This document shows positions 51,998 through 59,222 of a DNA stretch of 64,000 bases, piece by piece (the stretch's first letter is position 1; every line of letters starts with the position of its first letter). The notes below the pieces were generated by a model. That model was not told the origin of the DNA. It saw nothing but the letters and a program-made list of their open reading frames with translations, and searched no databases. Origin of the DNA: Phycisphaerae bacterium (GTDB lineage: Bacteria > Planctomycetota > Phycisphaerae > Sedimentisphaerales > Anaerobacaceae); contig JADHXR010000006.1 in the NCBI GenBank assembly GCA_016782865.1, positions 1 to 64,000 of the forward strand. Reading direction: 5' to 3'. The translations under genes were made by a program, and so were the position numbers.

Positions 51998-52846
51998 ATG
52001 AGAAGAAAAAGTGAGAAAATGAGAAAAAATAATTTGGAAATTTGCGAGCACGTCGATGCGTGGTTGCATTTTTGTGCCAGGACGTATTCAACTCGCACCA
52101 CCGAAGCATATAGCGGCACGATAAATCAGCTTCTGCGATTTTTATCGGCGAACGAATTATCGTTTTCGACGGAAACGGTCGAGGCGTGGCTTGACTACAA
52201 ACTGGAAAATGGCGCGAGCCGTTCGTCGTGGAATTCATGGCTCGTACACATTCGCTCGTTTTGCGCCTGGCGTAAGAAAAGATACGGAGTCCCATCAGTA
52301 GTTCATGGAAAAATCACACGGATTCGCCAGGACCCGCCTCACAGACGGATGATTACGAAAAAAGAATATGGTATGTTGCTCGCTGCGACGTCGGGAATTT
52401 CTAACGATATAATCAGATTCTTAGCAAACACTGGCATTCGCAAAGATGAGTTTCGTCGATTGACGTGGGGCGCTATGAAGAAAGATCGGCTGCACATCGT
52501 TGGAAAAGGTCGTAAGTTTCGCGTCGTGCCGTTAAACAGCTCAGCGAGGACAGTTATATCGCATTATCTGCGTGGCGACGACGACGATCCATTTCCGCCG
52601 AGTATTTTGTACGAATCGCGAGAAGGCTGCTCGTTTTTGATTCGCAAGACTTGCAGAAGAATCGGCATTGAGCGAGCGGGCTCACATTCGTGCCGCAGAT
52701 TCTTTGCCACCCAATGCCCAGAAAATGGAATGCCTATGCCCGTCCTCCAACGTATATTAGGCCATAGCGACATTTCTACAACGATGCAATACGTTCGGCT
52801 CAGCGACGAAGCGTTGATTGGCGCCACTGAATGTCTTGTCGGATAG
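51998..52846 (+). CDS. Tyrosine recombinase (XerC/D-like) heading a module array
   Basis: 282 residues, complete. Residues about 10-95 form a SAM-like core-binding domain (FCARTYSTRTTEAYSGTINQ). The catalytic set is intact: R in NTGIRKDEFRRL, K in VGKGRKFRVVPL, HSCRRF for HxxR, LGHSDISTTMQYV with the second His and the tyrosine nucleophile. It is shorter than integron IntI proteins (about 320) and I see no extra IntI-type patch before the HxxR box. AGGAAA lies 9 bases before ATG 51998; ATG 52019 is possible. Thirteen bp after the stop begins the first of three 27-bp palindromic sites, which makes it the likely enzyme acting on them. Confidence 0.9.
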   Translation: MRRKSEKMRKNNLEICEHVDAWLHFCARTYSTRTTEAYSGTINQLLRFLSANELSFSTETVEAWLDYKLENGASRSSWNSWLVHIRSFCAWRKKRYGVPSVVHGKITRIRQDPPHRRMITKKEYGMLLAATSGISNDIIRFLANTGIRKDEFRRLTWGAMKKDRLHIVGKGRKFRVVPLNSSARTVISHYLRGDDDDPFPPSILYESREGCSFLIRKTCRRIGIERAGSHSCRRFFATQCPENGMPMPVLQRILGHSDISTTMQYVRLSDEALIGATECLVG

Positions 52847-52858
52847 TGACGCAGAATC

Positions 52859-52885
52859 GTAAACATACTACATTAGTATGTTTAC
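52859..52885. other. Palindromic recombination-like site A
   Basis: GTAAACATACT, spacer acatt, AGTATGTTTAC: perfect 11-bp arms around 5 bp, the geometry of tyrosine-recombinase core sites. It lies 13 bp after the recombinase stop. The same arms recur at sites B (53972) and C (55241). Confidence 0.7.
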
Positions 52886-52958
52886 TGTTTGTGTTGTGAG
52901 GCGATTGACGGGCGTCGTTCGTCGTTCGTCCTCGTCCTTTATTGTCGCGGCTGTGGCT

Positions 52959-53234
52959 TCAACGGTTGCTCTTGCTATTAGGCGGCAGACCCTGGCTAGA
53001 TTGGGCTGTACGACGCGCCGTACCTGTTTTAACCACAATTGTTTGTTCATTATCTCCGTTATGTATTGTCCCAAAGAACGCATCGAACTTCACCGTATTC
53101 TTTGTGACCAATAGATTGCCTTCGCCATCATAAGCTATGTTTGTGACAAAAGGCCCGGCATTGGTACAGCCGACAACAAACATGAGAGCAGCCAACAGAC
53201 AGCCAAACAATACATTCTGAATTCTTGATTTCAT
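52959..53234 (-). CDS. Small lipoprotein in module 1
   Basis: 91 residues. MKSRIQNVLFGCLLAALMFVVGC is (in outline) a lipoprotein signal with Cys at about 23. The mature part starts TNAGPFVTNIAYDGEGNLLV, and two short beta strands are likely. GAAAGGG precedes the ATG at 53234. It is transcribed toward the recombinase gene, like all ORFs of the array. Not recognised. Confidence 0.65.
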   Translation of the reverse strand: MKSRIQNVLFGCLLAALMFVVGCTNAGPFVTNIAYDGEGNLLVTKNTVKFDAFFGTIHNGDNEQTIVVKTGTARRTAQSSQGLPPNSKSNR

Positions 53235-53271
53235 CGTAAAACCCTTTCAAATAACTTTTCTAAAATTATGT

Positions 53272-53322
53272 GACGAGCGTCGTGCGTTCTGGCGCTTGTG
53301 ATAAATCTACACGACGCTCGTC
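53272..53322. repeat. 13-bp inverted repeat within module 1
   Basis: GACGAGCGTCGTG (53272-53284) and CACGACGCTCGTC (53310-53322) pair perfectly around 25 bases. It sits between the two ORFs of module 1, with no U tract on either strand. It could be a transcription terminator or a structured recombination site, but integron core motifs are absent. Confidence 0.5.
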
Positions 53323-53419
53323 GAGGTGCGAAAACTAATCAGGATTCTTTGTCTTTCGGATCGCCATCGAGCTATCCTATGCAATCATTGCGGAAAGACT
53401 CTCCTTCTTCTTCTATCTC

Positions 53420-53836
53420 TTACCCTCTTTCCTTCTTCTCCGCTTCTTTTTCCATATTCTCAACACACGTTTTCAGACGTTTGAAACAGTCCCTAATCGC
53501 ATCTATTCCCTTTTGGCCAATATACGCAAGTACGTCTATATCGTTATCTCTTTCGAATTCTAGCGGCAATTTATAAATCTGAGGCACCTCAGTTGAAAAT
53601 TTATGTTCTGTTCGAATGTCTTCAAGGCCCTTCTTGCAGGCTTCTAGGTCATGAAGTGTATCCCTGATAGGTGGGCTAAGGGGAGTGGGACATATCTTGT
53701 CAAAGCATTTGCGGAGTTCGTCGAGTTCATCTTTTATCCTCTCAGTTTTTTTAGGAAAACTCTTAGGCAGACCTTCGAAGAATTCATCACTAAAAAACTC
53801 TCCTGCCATTTTAGGTGGTTTTTGTTCCGCACACAT
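53420..53836 (-). CDS. Hypothetical 138-residue protein in module 1
   Basis: Starts MCAEQKPPKMAGEFF at ATG 53836 with GGGAGACG 5 bases upstream; the longer frame to 53911 would include the leader. The protein is charged and largely helical (KSFPKKTERIKDELDELRK, DTLHDLEACKKGLEDI, AEKKERG tail), with coiled-coil potential and no signal peptide. Not recognised. Its leader and first codons are almost the same as those of the 54638 gene, an unrelated protein. Confidence 0.65.
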   Translation of the reverse strand: MCAEQKPPKMAGEFFSDEFFEGLPKSFPKKTERIKDELDELRKCFDKICPTPLSPPIRDTLHDLEACKKGLEDIRTEHKFSTEVPQIYKLPLEFERDNDIDVLAYIGQKGIDAIRDCFKRLKTCVENMEKEAEKKERG

Positions 53837-53875
53837 AATTCGTCTCCCTATGCTTGAATATGGTTTCCACGAAAT
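53820..53875 (-). promoter_or_regulatory. Shared array leader, copy 1
   Basis: From about 53875 to the first codons of the 53420 gene: GGAAACCATATTCAAGCATAG, then GGGAGACGAATT, then ATGTGTGCGGAACAAA. Almost identical to 54956-55013 and related to 54518-54552. It contains the ribosome site and probably the promoter. Confidence 0.6.
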
Positions 53876-53926
53876 CAGACAGTTGCAATTCACTATCGGC
53901 TTATTCTTCACGCCGCTTTATTGGGT

Positions 53927-54037
53927 TTATGCTGGTTTTCAGTGGTTCGACGCCTGGTGTCATTGCAAAGTGTAAACATACTGACTGAGTATGTTTACAA
54001 AAAGCCAGAAAATCATGCGTCGGACCACCGAAAAGCC
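53927..54037. other. Palindromic recombination-like site B with extended arms
   Basis: Core at 53972-53998: GTAAACATACT, spacer gactg, AGTATGTTTAC. Outside it, GGTTTTCAGTGGTTCGACGC (53934-53953) is inverted at 54017-54037 as the complement of GGCTTTTCGGTGGTCCGACGC. The left flank from 53927 matches the left flank of site C over about 56 bp, so B and C are in direct orientation. Confidence 0.7.
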
Positions 54038-54047
54038 AAACAATCGC

Positions 54048-54185
54048 CTAACGCAGCTTCTTGCATTGCTTGCACAGGCGTTTACCACCTGTGCCTTGCC
54101 GACGATTCTTCGTTTCGATGTTGTTCCCTACTGTACAATTACGGTTGTCATGATACACCTCTGAGTCCTTAGCGTGCCAGGCCAT
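54048..54185 (-). CDS. 45-residue zinc-knuckle-like protein in module 2
   Basis: ATG 54185 has AAAGGAG 7 bases upstream. The sequence contains VYHDNRNC, then GNNIETKNRRQGTGGKRLC and KQC: one His and three Cys arranged H-x4-C...CxxC. The H.N..C...GNNIE...R.GTGGKRLC..C pattern is one I associate with a small conserved bacterial protein of unknown role. The upstream extension to 54269 is rejected for lack of a ribosome site. Confidence 0.7.
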   Translation of the reverse strand: MAWHAKDSEVYHDNRNCTVGNNIETKNRRQGTGGKRLCKQCKKLR

Positions 54186-54259
54186 TGGCTTCTCCTTTGA
54201 AATCTCAAGTTCCATTTGACAACGTTTCGACGTTCGACGGGATGTTGATGAAACTGAAC

Positions 54260-54520
54260 CTAAAACCAAGATTGTTCTTGGCAGTAATCCGTGCCTCTGT
54301 CAGTAAGACTATAGAGTTTTGTGTGAAAATTTGTCGAATATTCACCAGAGATCATCTTCATGGTTTTCTCCAGTTTATGAATGCGACAGTCGATATCATT
54401 CTCGCTAAAATTAGTTCTGAGGCGGTTGAAGATAATGCCTATCGCGAGCGCCGTGCGTGTAGCACGCTCCCAAAGGAGTTTAAGTATAGCTTTATCCAGT
54501 TCTATTAGATTCTCACACAT
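54260..54520 (-). CDS. Hypothetical 86-residue protein in module 2
   Basis: Starts MCENLIELDKAILKLLWERA at ATG 54520 with GGGAGACG upstream. Likely all-helical with a winged-helix flavour: TALAIGIIFNRLRTNF, DIDCRIHKLEKTMKM, then a YSLTDRGTDY strand-turn typical of PadR-like or wHTH wings. A DNA-binding role is a guess. The leader resembles those of the two other array genes. It precedes the 45-residue gene in the same direction. Confidence 0.6.
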   Translation of the reverse strand: MCENLIELDKAILKLLWERATRTALAIGIIFNRLRTNFSENDIDCRIHKLEKTMKMISGEYSTNFHTKLYSLTDRGTDYCQEQSWF

Positions 54521-54552
54521 AATCCGTCTCCCTACTATACCATTATATCGCC
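54518..54552 (-). promoter_or_regulatory. Shared array leader, copy 2 (divergent)
   Basis: GATATAATGGTATAGTAGGG, then AGACGGATT, then ATGTGTGAG. TATAAT is a plausible -10 box. Less similar to copies 1 and 3 than these are to each other. Confidence 0.5.
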
Positions 54553-54637
54553 GATGGCCCGTCGTCATTTCAAACGTCGTTCGATGAAGCCTGGTTACAT
54601 TCAAAGGCGGGCGTCGAGATGTTGCGAAATGCTAAGC

Positions 54638-54970
54638 CTACTTCGCATCTTTTCTTGGATACGTTCCTGGAAATACACGCGGCTCGCCTCTTGACTCAGT
54701 AAGACGCCAGTCTGTCCTCATCCTCATGTCGCGATCAAGTTCTTGACCAAGCAATACGTCTAGTTCACCACTGATAAACCCGGCTTCATGCAGTTCCTCA
54801 ATCGCGGCTTTGATTTCTTCTTCCGTAAAACGATTATTCGCCAGCAAGGGTTCGTAGATTCCATTTTCCGCGTGCAGCACATATTTCATACTCACGCGAT
54901 TCTTACTCTCGCGATAGAGATCAAGTATAGCCTCTGCTGCTTCTAATAGTGTTATTTGTTCCGCACACAT
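54638..54970 (-). CDS. Hypothetical 110-residue protein in module 2
   Basis: Starts MCAEQITLLEAAEAILDLYRE at ATG 54970. A predicted helical domain follows with a winged-helix-like run: NRFTEEEIKAAIEELHEAGF and ISGELDVLLGQEL. The C-terminal RMRTDWRLTESRGEPRVF is polar. Not recognised. The first five codons and about 45 bases of leader are shared with the 53420 gene, although the proteins are otherwise unrelated. Confidence 0.65.
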   Translation of the reverse strand: MCAEQITLLEAAEAILDLYRESKNRVSMKYVLHAENGIYEPLLANNRFTEEEIKAAIEELHEAGFISGELDVLLGQELDRDMRMRTDWRLTESRGEPRVFPGTYPRKDAK

Positions 54971-55013
54971 AATTCGTCTCCCAACTATGCTTTAATATAG
55001 TTTCCGCGAAATT
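54956..55013 (-). promoter_or_regulatory. Shared array leader, copy 3
   Basis: GGAAACTATATTAAAGCATAG, TT, GGGAGACGAATT, ATGTGTGCGGAACAAA. TATATT may be the -10 box. Close match to copy 1 at 53820-53875. Confidence 0.6.
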
Positions 55014-55069
55014 CGTGCCGTTGCTGTTTCGCTCCTCTTATTAAAGAACAAGAATATACTATTGCGTGA

Positions 55070-55100
55070 TTGGTGGCGAGACGTGATGTTTCGCCACCAA
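55070..55100. repeat. 10-bp inverted repeat upstream of array leader 3
   Basis: TTGGTGGCGA and TCGCCACCAA, perfect, 11-bp loop. The 54971-55388 gap otherwise holds site C and no gene. Confidence 0.5.
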
Positions 55101-55195
55101 ATCGCGATTGCCGCAACAAGCGGCGGAGCTAACGGCTAACACCGTTAATGCATTTCTCTCATCATCGACTCATTTCTCGCGGTGATTCACTGGAA

Positions 55196-55267
55196 TTATG
55201 CTGGTTTTCAGTGGTCCGACGTCTGGTGCCATTGCAAAACGTAAACATACTTATCGACTATGACGAC
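55196..55267. other. Recombination-like site C (right arm decayed)
   Basis: GTAAACATACT (55241-55251), spacer tatcg, then ACTATGACGAC, 7 of 11 matches to the expected arm. The 45 bp left of it match the left flank of site B nearly base for base (GCTGGTTTTCAGTGGTCCGA). It is the outer end of the visible array. Confidence 0.6.
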
Positions 55268-55388
55268 GAACGAAAAGGGACGTGCGATCTTGATTGTTTG
55301 ATGCGGTTTTTATAGGAACTAATTAGCAATAAATAAAAACACGCTTTCTGCGCGAATAACGGCCTGTGAATGTAACGTAACGTTCATT

Positions 55389-55583
55389 TTACGGGACGTT
55401 GTGGTCGTTACCTTTCCCAATTGGGATTATTAGTACAGCCCTACCAACAGCGACCCCAACTTCCTGATCCGTCCATTTACTCCCATTAAATTTTGGTGTA
55501 AGAATCACTGCGAGAGCATCCATAGCGAACAGCGCCTTCTCTATTTCATCCTGCCATTCCTTATACGCTGCAATCGTATGGTC
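55389..55583 (-). pseudogene. TIR-domain fragment
   Basis: The frame contains YKEWQDEIEKALFAMDALAV, ILTPKFNGSKWTDQEVGVAV and GRAVLIIPIGKG, the middle and second half of a TIR_2-type domain. The N-terminal strand and its catalytic-loop region are missing; the sequence upstream of 55583 is dispersed repeat. The C-terminus stops at GNDHNVP, where family members continue. Both ends are therefore lost. TIR proteins often act in NAD-depleting anti-phage systems; this copy is presumably dead. Confidence 0.65.
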
Positions 55584-55800
55584 CTTCCCGCTCGAACGCA
55601 GATTCCTCCGCTGCGTCCCGATTTCATCGGGACTCCGGTCGGAATGACGGCGTGAGATCCTGCCATATCCGGCGCGGACAAGTGTTCCCAATTTTCATTT
55701 CCAGCGCGGACTTCTACTCCCAAGTGTCATTTCGAGCGGAGCGAAGCCTTAAGCCCTGAGCGGAGTCGATGGGGAAGTCGAGAAATCTGGCTCACTTGCT
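55584..55800. repeat. Dispersed repeats abutting the TIR fragment
   Basis: Contains CCCGATTTCATCGGG (hairpin) followed by GGTCGGAATGACGG, and TCATTTCGAGCGGAGCGAAG...GTCGAGAAATCT, both of the usual intergenic filler types. It replaces the 5' half of the TIR gene. Confidence 0.55.
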
Positions 55801-55803
55801 ACA

Positions 55804-56100
55804 TCAACCGTACCAGCCGTCACTGAGGTCACGCCAGTCGGGATTATCCTGAGCGATCAGTCGCAGCTTCTTATCGCGGCGCCAGCGTTTGATCTGCTTT
55901 TCTCTGGCGATGCCCGAGAATGCATGGCGGAAGGACTCAACGTAGACCAGCGTATCGATGTTGTAGCGGCCTGTGAAGCCTTCGACAAGTTCGGCTTTGT
56001 GCTGTTGCACTCTTCTCTCGATATTGTCAGTGAATCCAACGTACAGCGTGCGCGACTGGTTGGCCATGATGTAGACGTAGTAGATTCTGTCCGCAAACAT
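55804..56100 (-). CDS. GIY-YIG nuclease-domain protein
   Basis: 98 residues. YYVYIMANQSRTLYVGFT is the GIY-YIG motif region, with the conserved Arg (NIERRVQQHK), the Glu strand (LVYVESF) and the family ending AIAREKQIKRWRR-like, DNPDWRDL. This is the small stand-alone YhbQ/UPF0213-like branch, some members of which act on DNA. ATG 56100 has no ribosome site, but TATAAT lies 6 bases before it, so a leaderless transcript is possible. Confidence 0.85.
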   Translation of the reverse strand: MFADRIYYVYIMANQSRTLYVGFTDNIERRVQQHKAELVEGFTGRYNIDTLVYVESFRHAFSGIAREKQIKRWRRDKKLRLIAQDNPDWRDLSDGWYG

Positions 56101-56336
56101 GTGGGCATTATAGAGCGAACAACGTTGCGAAACCAGACACCTATGACAATCGCGGAGCCCGCCCTGAGCATCCTGGAACAACACGGAATTCCTGGATATG
56201 CCATCAGCCAAATGTGGGGCCTTGCTCAGATCAGCAAGTGGTTGTATTCTGGTCAGTGATATCGAAGGAAACATTTGATGGACGAAAAAAAGATCACAAT
56301 TAGAGCTTTCGCAAGAAAAACAGGAGGTAAGACAAG

Positions 56337-57722
56337 ATGAGTAGTCAGAGAAAGATCGGCCGGCGGGCGTTTTTGGCATCGACTGCGGCTGCGGTAACGG
56401 GATATGCCACGGGGGCAAATGCCGCCTTTGCGGCCGGGCGCAGGCAATCTCCTAATGAAATTGTCAACGTTGGGCTGATCGGTCTTGGCGGCCGGTGTAC
56501 GCGGCTGGCTCCGTCGTATTTGAATATCCCCGGGATGCGGGTCGTCGCGGTCTGCGACTGTTTCAAGCCGCGGGTGGATACATTCCTGAGCAAGGTCGGC
56601 AAGGGACGGAACTGGAAGGGATATACGGATTTTCGCAGGATGATAGAGAAGGAGAATCTTGACGGCGTGATGGTCGAGACGACGACACACGCCCGCGCCT
56701 GGGTGACTTGTCACGCTATGGCCGCCGGCATGGACGTCTACATCGAAAAACCCATGTGCCTGACCGTCGCCGAGGGCCGGCACATGGTCGAAACGGCCCG
56801 CAAATACAAACGGGTAACTCAGGTAGGAGCGCAACAGCGGTCGATCCCGCTCAATAACTGGGCGAGTGACCTGGTCAAGAACGGCGCTATCGGCAAAGTA
56901 AGGCAAGTCCTCGCTCCGAACTTCGTAGGCCCGGTGCGATGGCAGCCCAAGGAGGCCCAGCCGATGCCGCCGGGCGGCAGCGACAACTGGTGGGACATCT
57001 GGACGAACCAGGCGGAGCTGCGGCCTTATCATAGCGAACTGCACAGAGGTTGGATGAAATGGTGGGCCTATGATCCGGGCGGGATTTCCTTCGGCGTCAC
57101 CGGCTGGGGAACGCACAGTTACGACCAGATACAGCGAGGCCTGGGAACCGATGAGACCGGACCTGTCGAAATTGTGTTGGAAGAGCCTGTCCGTAACAGG
57201 TCCAGCGGAAAGTTCGAAGAGCGACAACCGGCAGAGAATGAAACCGGCGCCAAGTATTATCCCGGGGCCAAGAACAAGTTCGGGCCAAGGGCGAAGGTCA
57301 GCATGAAATATGCCAACGGAACGGAGCTTAAGCTCCATCTCGATGGCGACTGGGGTCCGGGGCTGGGATGCATCTTCGTGGGCGAAAAAGGAAAGATCGA
57401 GATCAACCGCGACAGGATATCAGCAAACTCCACCCAACTGATCCAATCGGCCGACAGACCCGCTCACCTGTCAGTCCCCGAGACACAGCCTCACATCGAA
57501 AACTGGATCGAGTGTGTCAGGACCCGCGATAAGTGTACCGCCGACATCGAATACGGCCAGCGCAGCTCAACGATCTGCTACCTTGTCAACATCGCCCGCG
57601 AAGTTCGCTCAGTCGGCAGGAAACTGAAATGGGACCCCGAGGCCGAACGCTTCACAAATTGCGAAAAGGGCAACAAACTGCTCGCACGGGCCAGGCGAAA
57701 AGGTTACGAGCTGCCAACGTAG
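56337..57722 (+). CDS. TAT-exported Gfo/Idh/MocA-family oxidoreductase
   Basis: 461 residues. Twin-arginine signal GRRAFLASTAAAVTGYATG; Rossmann motif VGLIGLGGRCTRLAP; VETTTHARAWVTCHAMAAG and VYIEKPMCLTVAEG with the EKP lysine; C-terminal substrate domain with SFGVTGWGTHSYDQIQRGLG. AGGAGGTAAGACAAG precedes the ATG. It is paralogous in layout to the 50612 gene and is divergent from it, with the recombinase array between them. Substrate unknown. Confidence 0.9.
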   Translation: MSSQRKIGRRAFLASTAAAVTGYATGANAAFAAGRRQSPNEIVNVGLIGLGGRCTRLAPSYLNIPGMRVVAVCDCFKPRVDTFLSKVGKGRNWKGYTDFRRMIEKENLDGVMVETTTHARAWVTCHAMAAGMDVYIEKPMCLTVAEGRHMVETARKYKRVTQVGAQQRSIPLNNWASDLVKNGAIGKVRQVLAPNFVGPVRWQPKEAQPMPPGGSDNWWDIWTNQAELRPYHSELHRGWMKWWAYDPGGISFGVTGWGTHSYDQIQRGLGTDETGPVEIVLEEPVRNRSSGKFEERQPAENETGAKYYPGAKNKFGPRAKVSMKYANGTELKLHLDGDWGPGLGCIFVGEKGKIEINRDRISANSTQLIQSADRPAHLSVPETQPHIENWIECVRTRDKCTADIEYGQRSSTICYLVNIAREVRSVGRKLKWDPEAERFTNCEKGNKLLARARRKGYELPT

Positions 57723-57764
57723 ATTCATTCGGGCCGGACGAGCAAGAGAGCAAGGGCCAAGTAG

Positions 57765-58766
57765 TCATCTGAGCTTGAGCTTCTTCCTTTCTTCAAGCAC
57801 TTCAAGAATGACATCTGAGTATAATGCGAAACCATAATCTTTCGTTGCGTGTCCTTCTGTTACAACGGCACACAGCGCACCATGCTGGTCGACAAGAGGC
57901 CCGCCGCTGCTGCCGGAATGGACAGTGGCATCTGTCTGCAAATAAGTCTCCCGAAGTGCGGATACCACTCCTGCCGTAAAGGAATGATCAAGTCCTATCG
58001 GACTGCCAATAGCGTAGATGGCTTGGCCAACCCGTAGACCGGACTTGAGATTCATCTGTAATGGCTTGGCATAATCTTTCATGCCTTTGACAGCCAAAAT
58101 CGCGAGATCATGTTGTCGAGAGTAGAAATCAAGTGACGCCTCGAACTTCGCACCGGAGTGCTGGCTCACCTCAACTCTTACGCGGTCTCCTTTTTTTCCA
58201 TGCGCACTGATACTTGAGTTCTGAATCACGTGCTTGTTGGTGATTATGTATAGCATGTCCAAGTCATCAGCGCCAATGACAGATCCCGATCCGCTGCATA
58301 CGGGTACATAGTCGACAAAAACGCGAACAGAGACAATGCTGTTGCAAACCTTATCAAAAACGTCCTGGCCTGAAGGCAATTGAGATGTTGGCGGATCATT
58401 TGCCGGGAATATCAATACGGATATCTCCTTGCCACTGCATGCTTCTCGAAGGGTGGTAAGATTGTGAGCACGGGTATCAACACTCTCACGTCCAAATTCT
58501 ATATATAAGACTATGACAGTCCCCACCAAACATGTGAATGCAAATGAGTGGATCAGTTTACTTGGAATCCAAGCTTTCGCGTTCCGGCATGTCTTTGCGA
58601 GCCTTTTCCGATACGACCAGCGCCCGATGCCGCAAACCTTCCGCAATGTACGCAAGAATCGCAACTCCCGTAGGTTGATTCTTCCGTCACTCGCCAAAGT
58701 CTCCAGGCATGTGTCAAAAACATATATCTTTCCTTCTTTGCTCAACGGCTCAATTTCTGCCAGCAA
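57765..58766 (-). CDS. Trypsin-like (S1C/DegP-like) serine protease, main part of a frameshifted TerB fusion
   Basis: 333 residues in this frame. Residues about 1-50 (KIYVFDTCLETLASDGRINL) are the second half of a TerB-like domain whose first half lies in another frame upstream. A membrane helix follows at about 72-92 (IHSFAFTCLVGTVIVLY). The protease domain spans about 135-330, with catalytic H179 in ITNKHVI, D220 in QHDLAIL and S287 in HSGSSGGPLV. No PDZ domain. Membrane-anchored protease with an inner TerB part is the probable whole. A single-base deletion near 58790 would explain the break. Confidence 0.85.
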   Translation of the reverse strand: MLAEIEPLSKEGKIYVFDTCLETLASDGRINLRELRFLRTLRKVCGIGRWSYRKRLAKTCRNAKAWIPSKLIHSFAFTCLVGTVIVLYIEFGRESVDTRAHNLTTLREACSGKEISVLIFPANDPPTSQLPSGQDVFDKVCNSIVSVRVFVDYVPVCSGSGSVIGADDLDMLYIITNKHVIQNSSISAHGKKGDRVRVEVSQHSGAKFEASLDFYSRQHDLAILAVKGMKDYAKPLQMNLKSGLRVGQAIYAIGSPIGLDHSFTAGVVSALRETYLQTDATVHSGSSGGPLVDQHGALCAVVTEGHATKDYGFALYSDVILEVLEERKKLKLR

Positions 58767-58981
58767 TAAATCTTCGTTTGTTTCCTGGAGTCGAATATCT
58801 CTGAAGATTCTTCTCTCTGCTGGGTTTTACACAGCGCCTCGGTCAGGTGCGACAGACTGCGTCGTTCTTCGGAAGTCATCGTCGCGTCCGACCAGACGGC
58901 AACATGACACGCCTTGAAGACGATGACCTTCAGTTTGCGATCATCAGTGTTCATATTGGTTTGTTTTGAACTCATACGCAT
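58742..58981 (-). CDS. N-terminal part of the frameshifted TerB-like domain
   Basis: 79 codons from ATG 58981. KLKVIVFKACHVAVWSDATM and SEERRSLSHLTEALCK are TerB-like helices. In this frame the end (FDSRKQTKIYCWQKLSR) has no sense. Shifting one base back near 58795 gives RDIRLQETNEDLLLAEIEPL, which joins smoothly to the protease ORF. It therefore belongs to the same gene, extending it to 58981. Confidence 0.65.
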   Translation of the reverse strand: MRMSSKQTNMNTDDRKLKVIVFKACHVAVWSDATMTSEERRSLSHLTEALCKTQQREESSEIFDSRKQTKIYCWQKLSR

Positions 58982-59110
58982 CTAAGCTCGGAATCAGGAA
59001 TGTACTTCATTTTCAGGACGGTAGCCAACACAATTGCCCATCGCCGACACGATTCATCACACCCTGTGTTGTCGGCAATCAGTGCTGATATATCAAAAAA
59101 ACAACAACAA

Positions 59111-59139
59111 TTGCACAACTTGCGGTTCTGTGTTAGCAT
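59111..59139 (+). promoter_or_regulatory. Probable promoter for DUF3352-like gene
   Basis: TTGCAC (59111-59116), 17 bp, TAGCAT (59134-59139), about 80 bp before ATG 59223. Confidence 0.5.
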
Positions 59140-59222
59140 TGACCTGAGATGTTAGGTCTCGGCACGCCGGGGCGGATTGGAATGAGAAATCTAAGTTTAT
59201 ACTTTTGTCGAGAGGTTGAAAA

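Noticed and set aside
52868-53083. 71-codon minus-strand frame over site A
   Set aside because: Overlaps the lipoprotein gene and the palindromic site; no ribosome site.
52846-55300. Classical integron with attC sites
   Set aside because: No GTTRRRY/RYYYAAC paired cores were found, the recombinase is short without an IntI-type insert, and all ORFs point toward the recombinase.
56101-56418. Upstream extension of the GIY-YIG frame
   Set aside because: It runs through the 5' part of the convincing oxidoreductase gene at 56337 and shows no domain.
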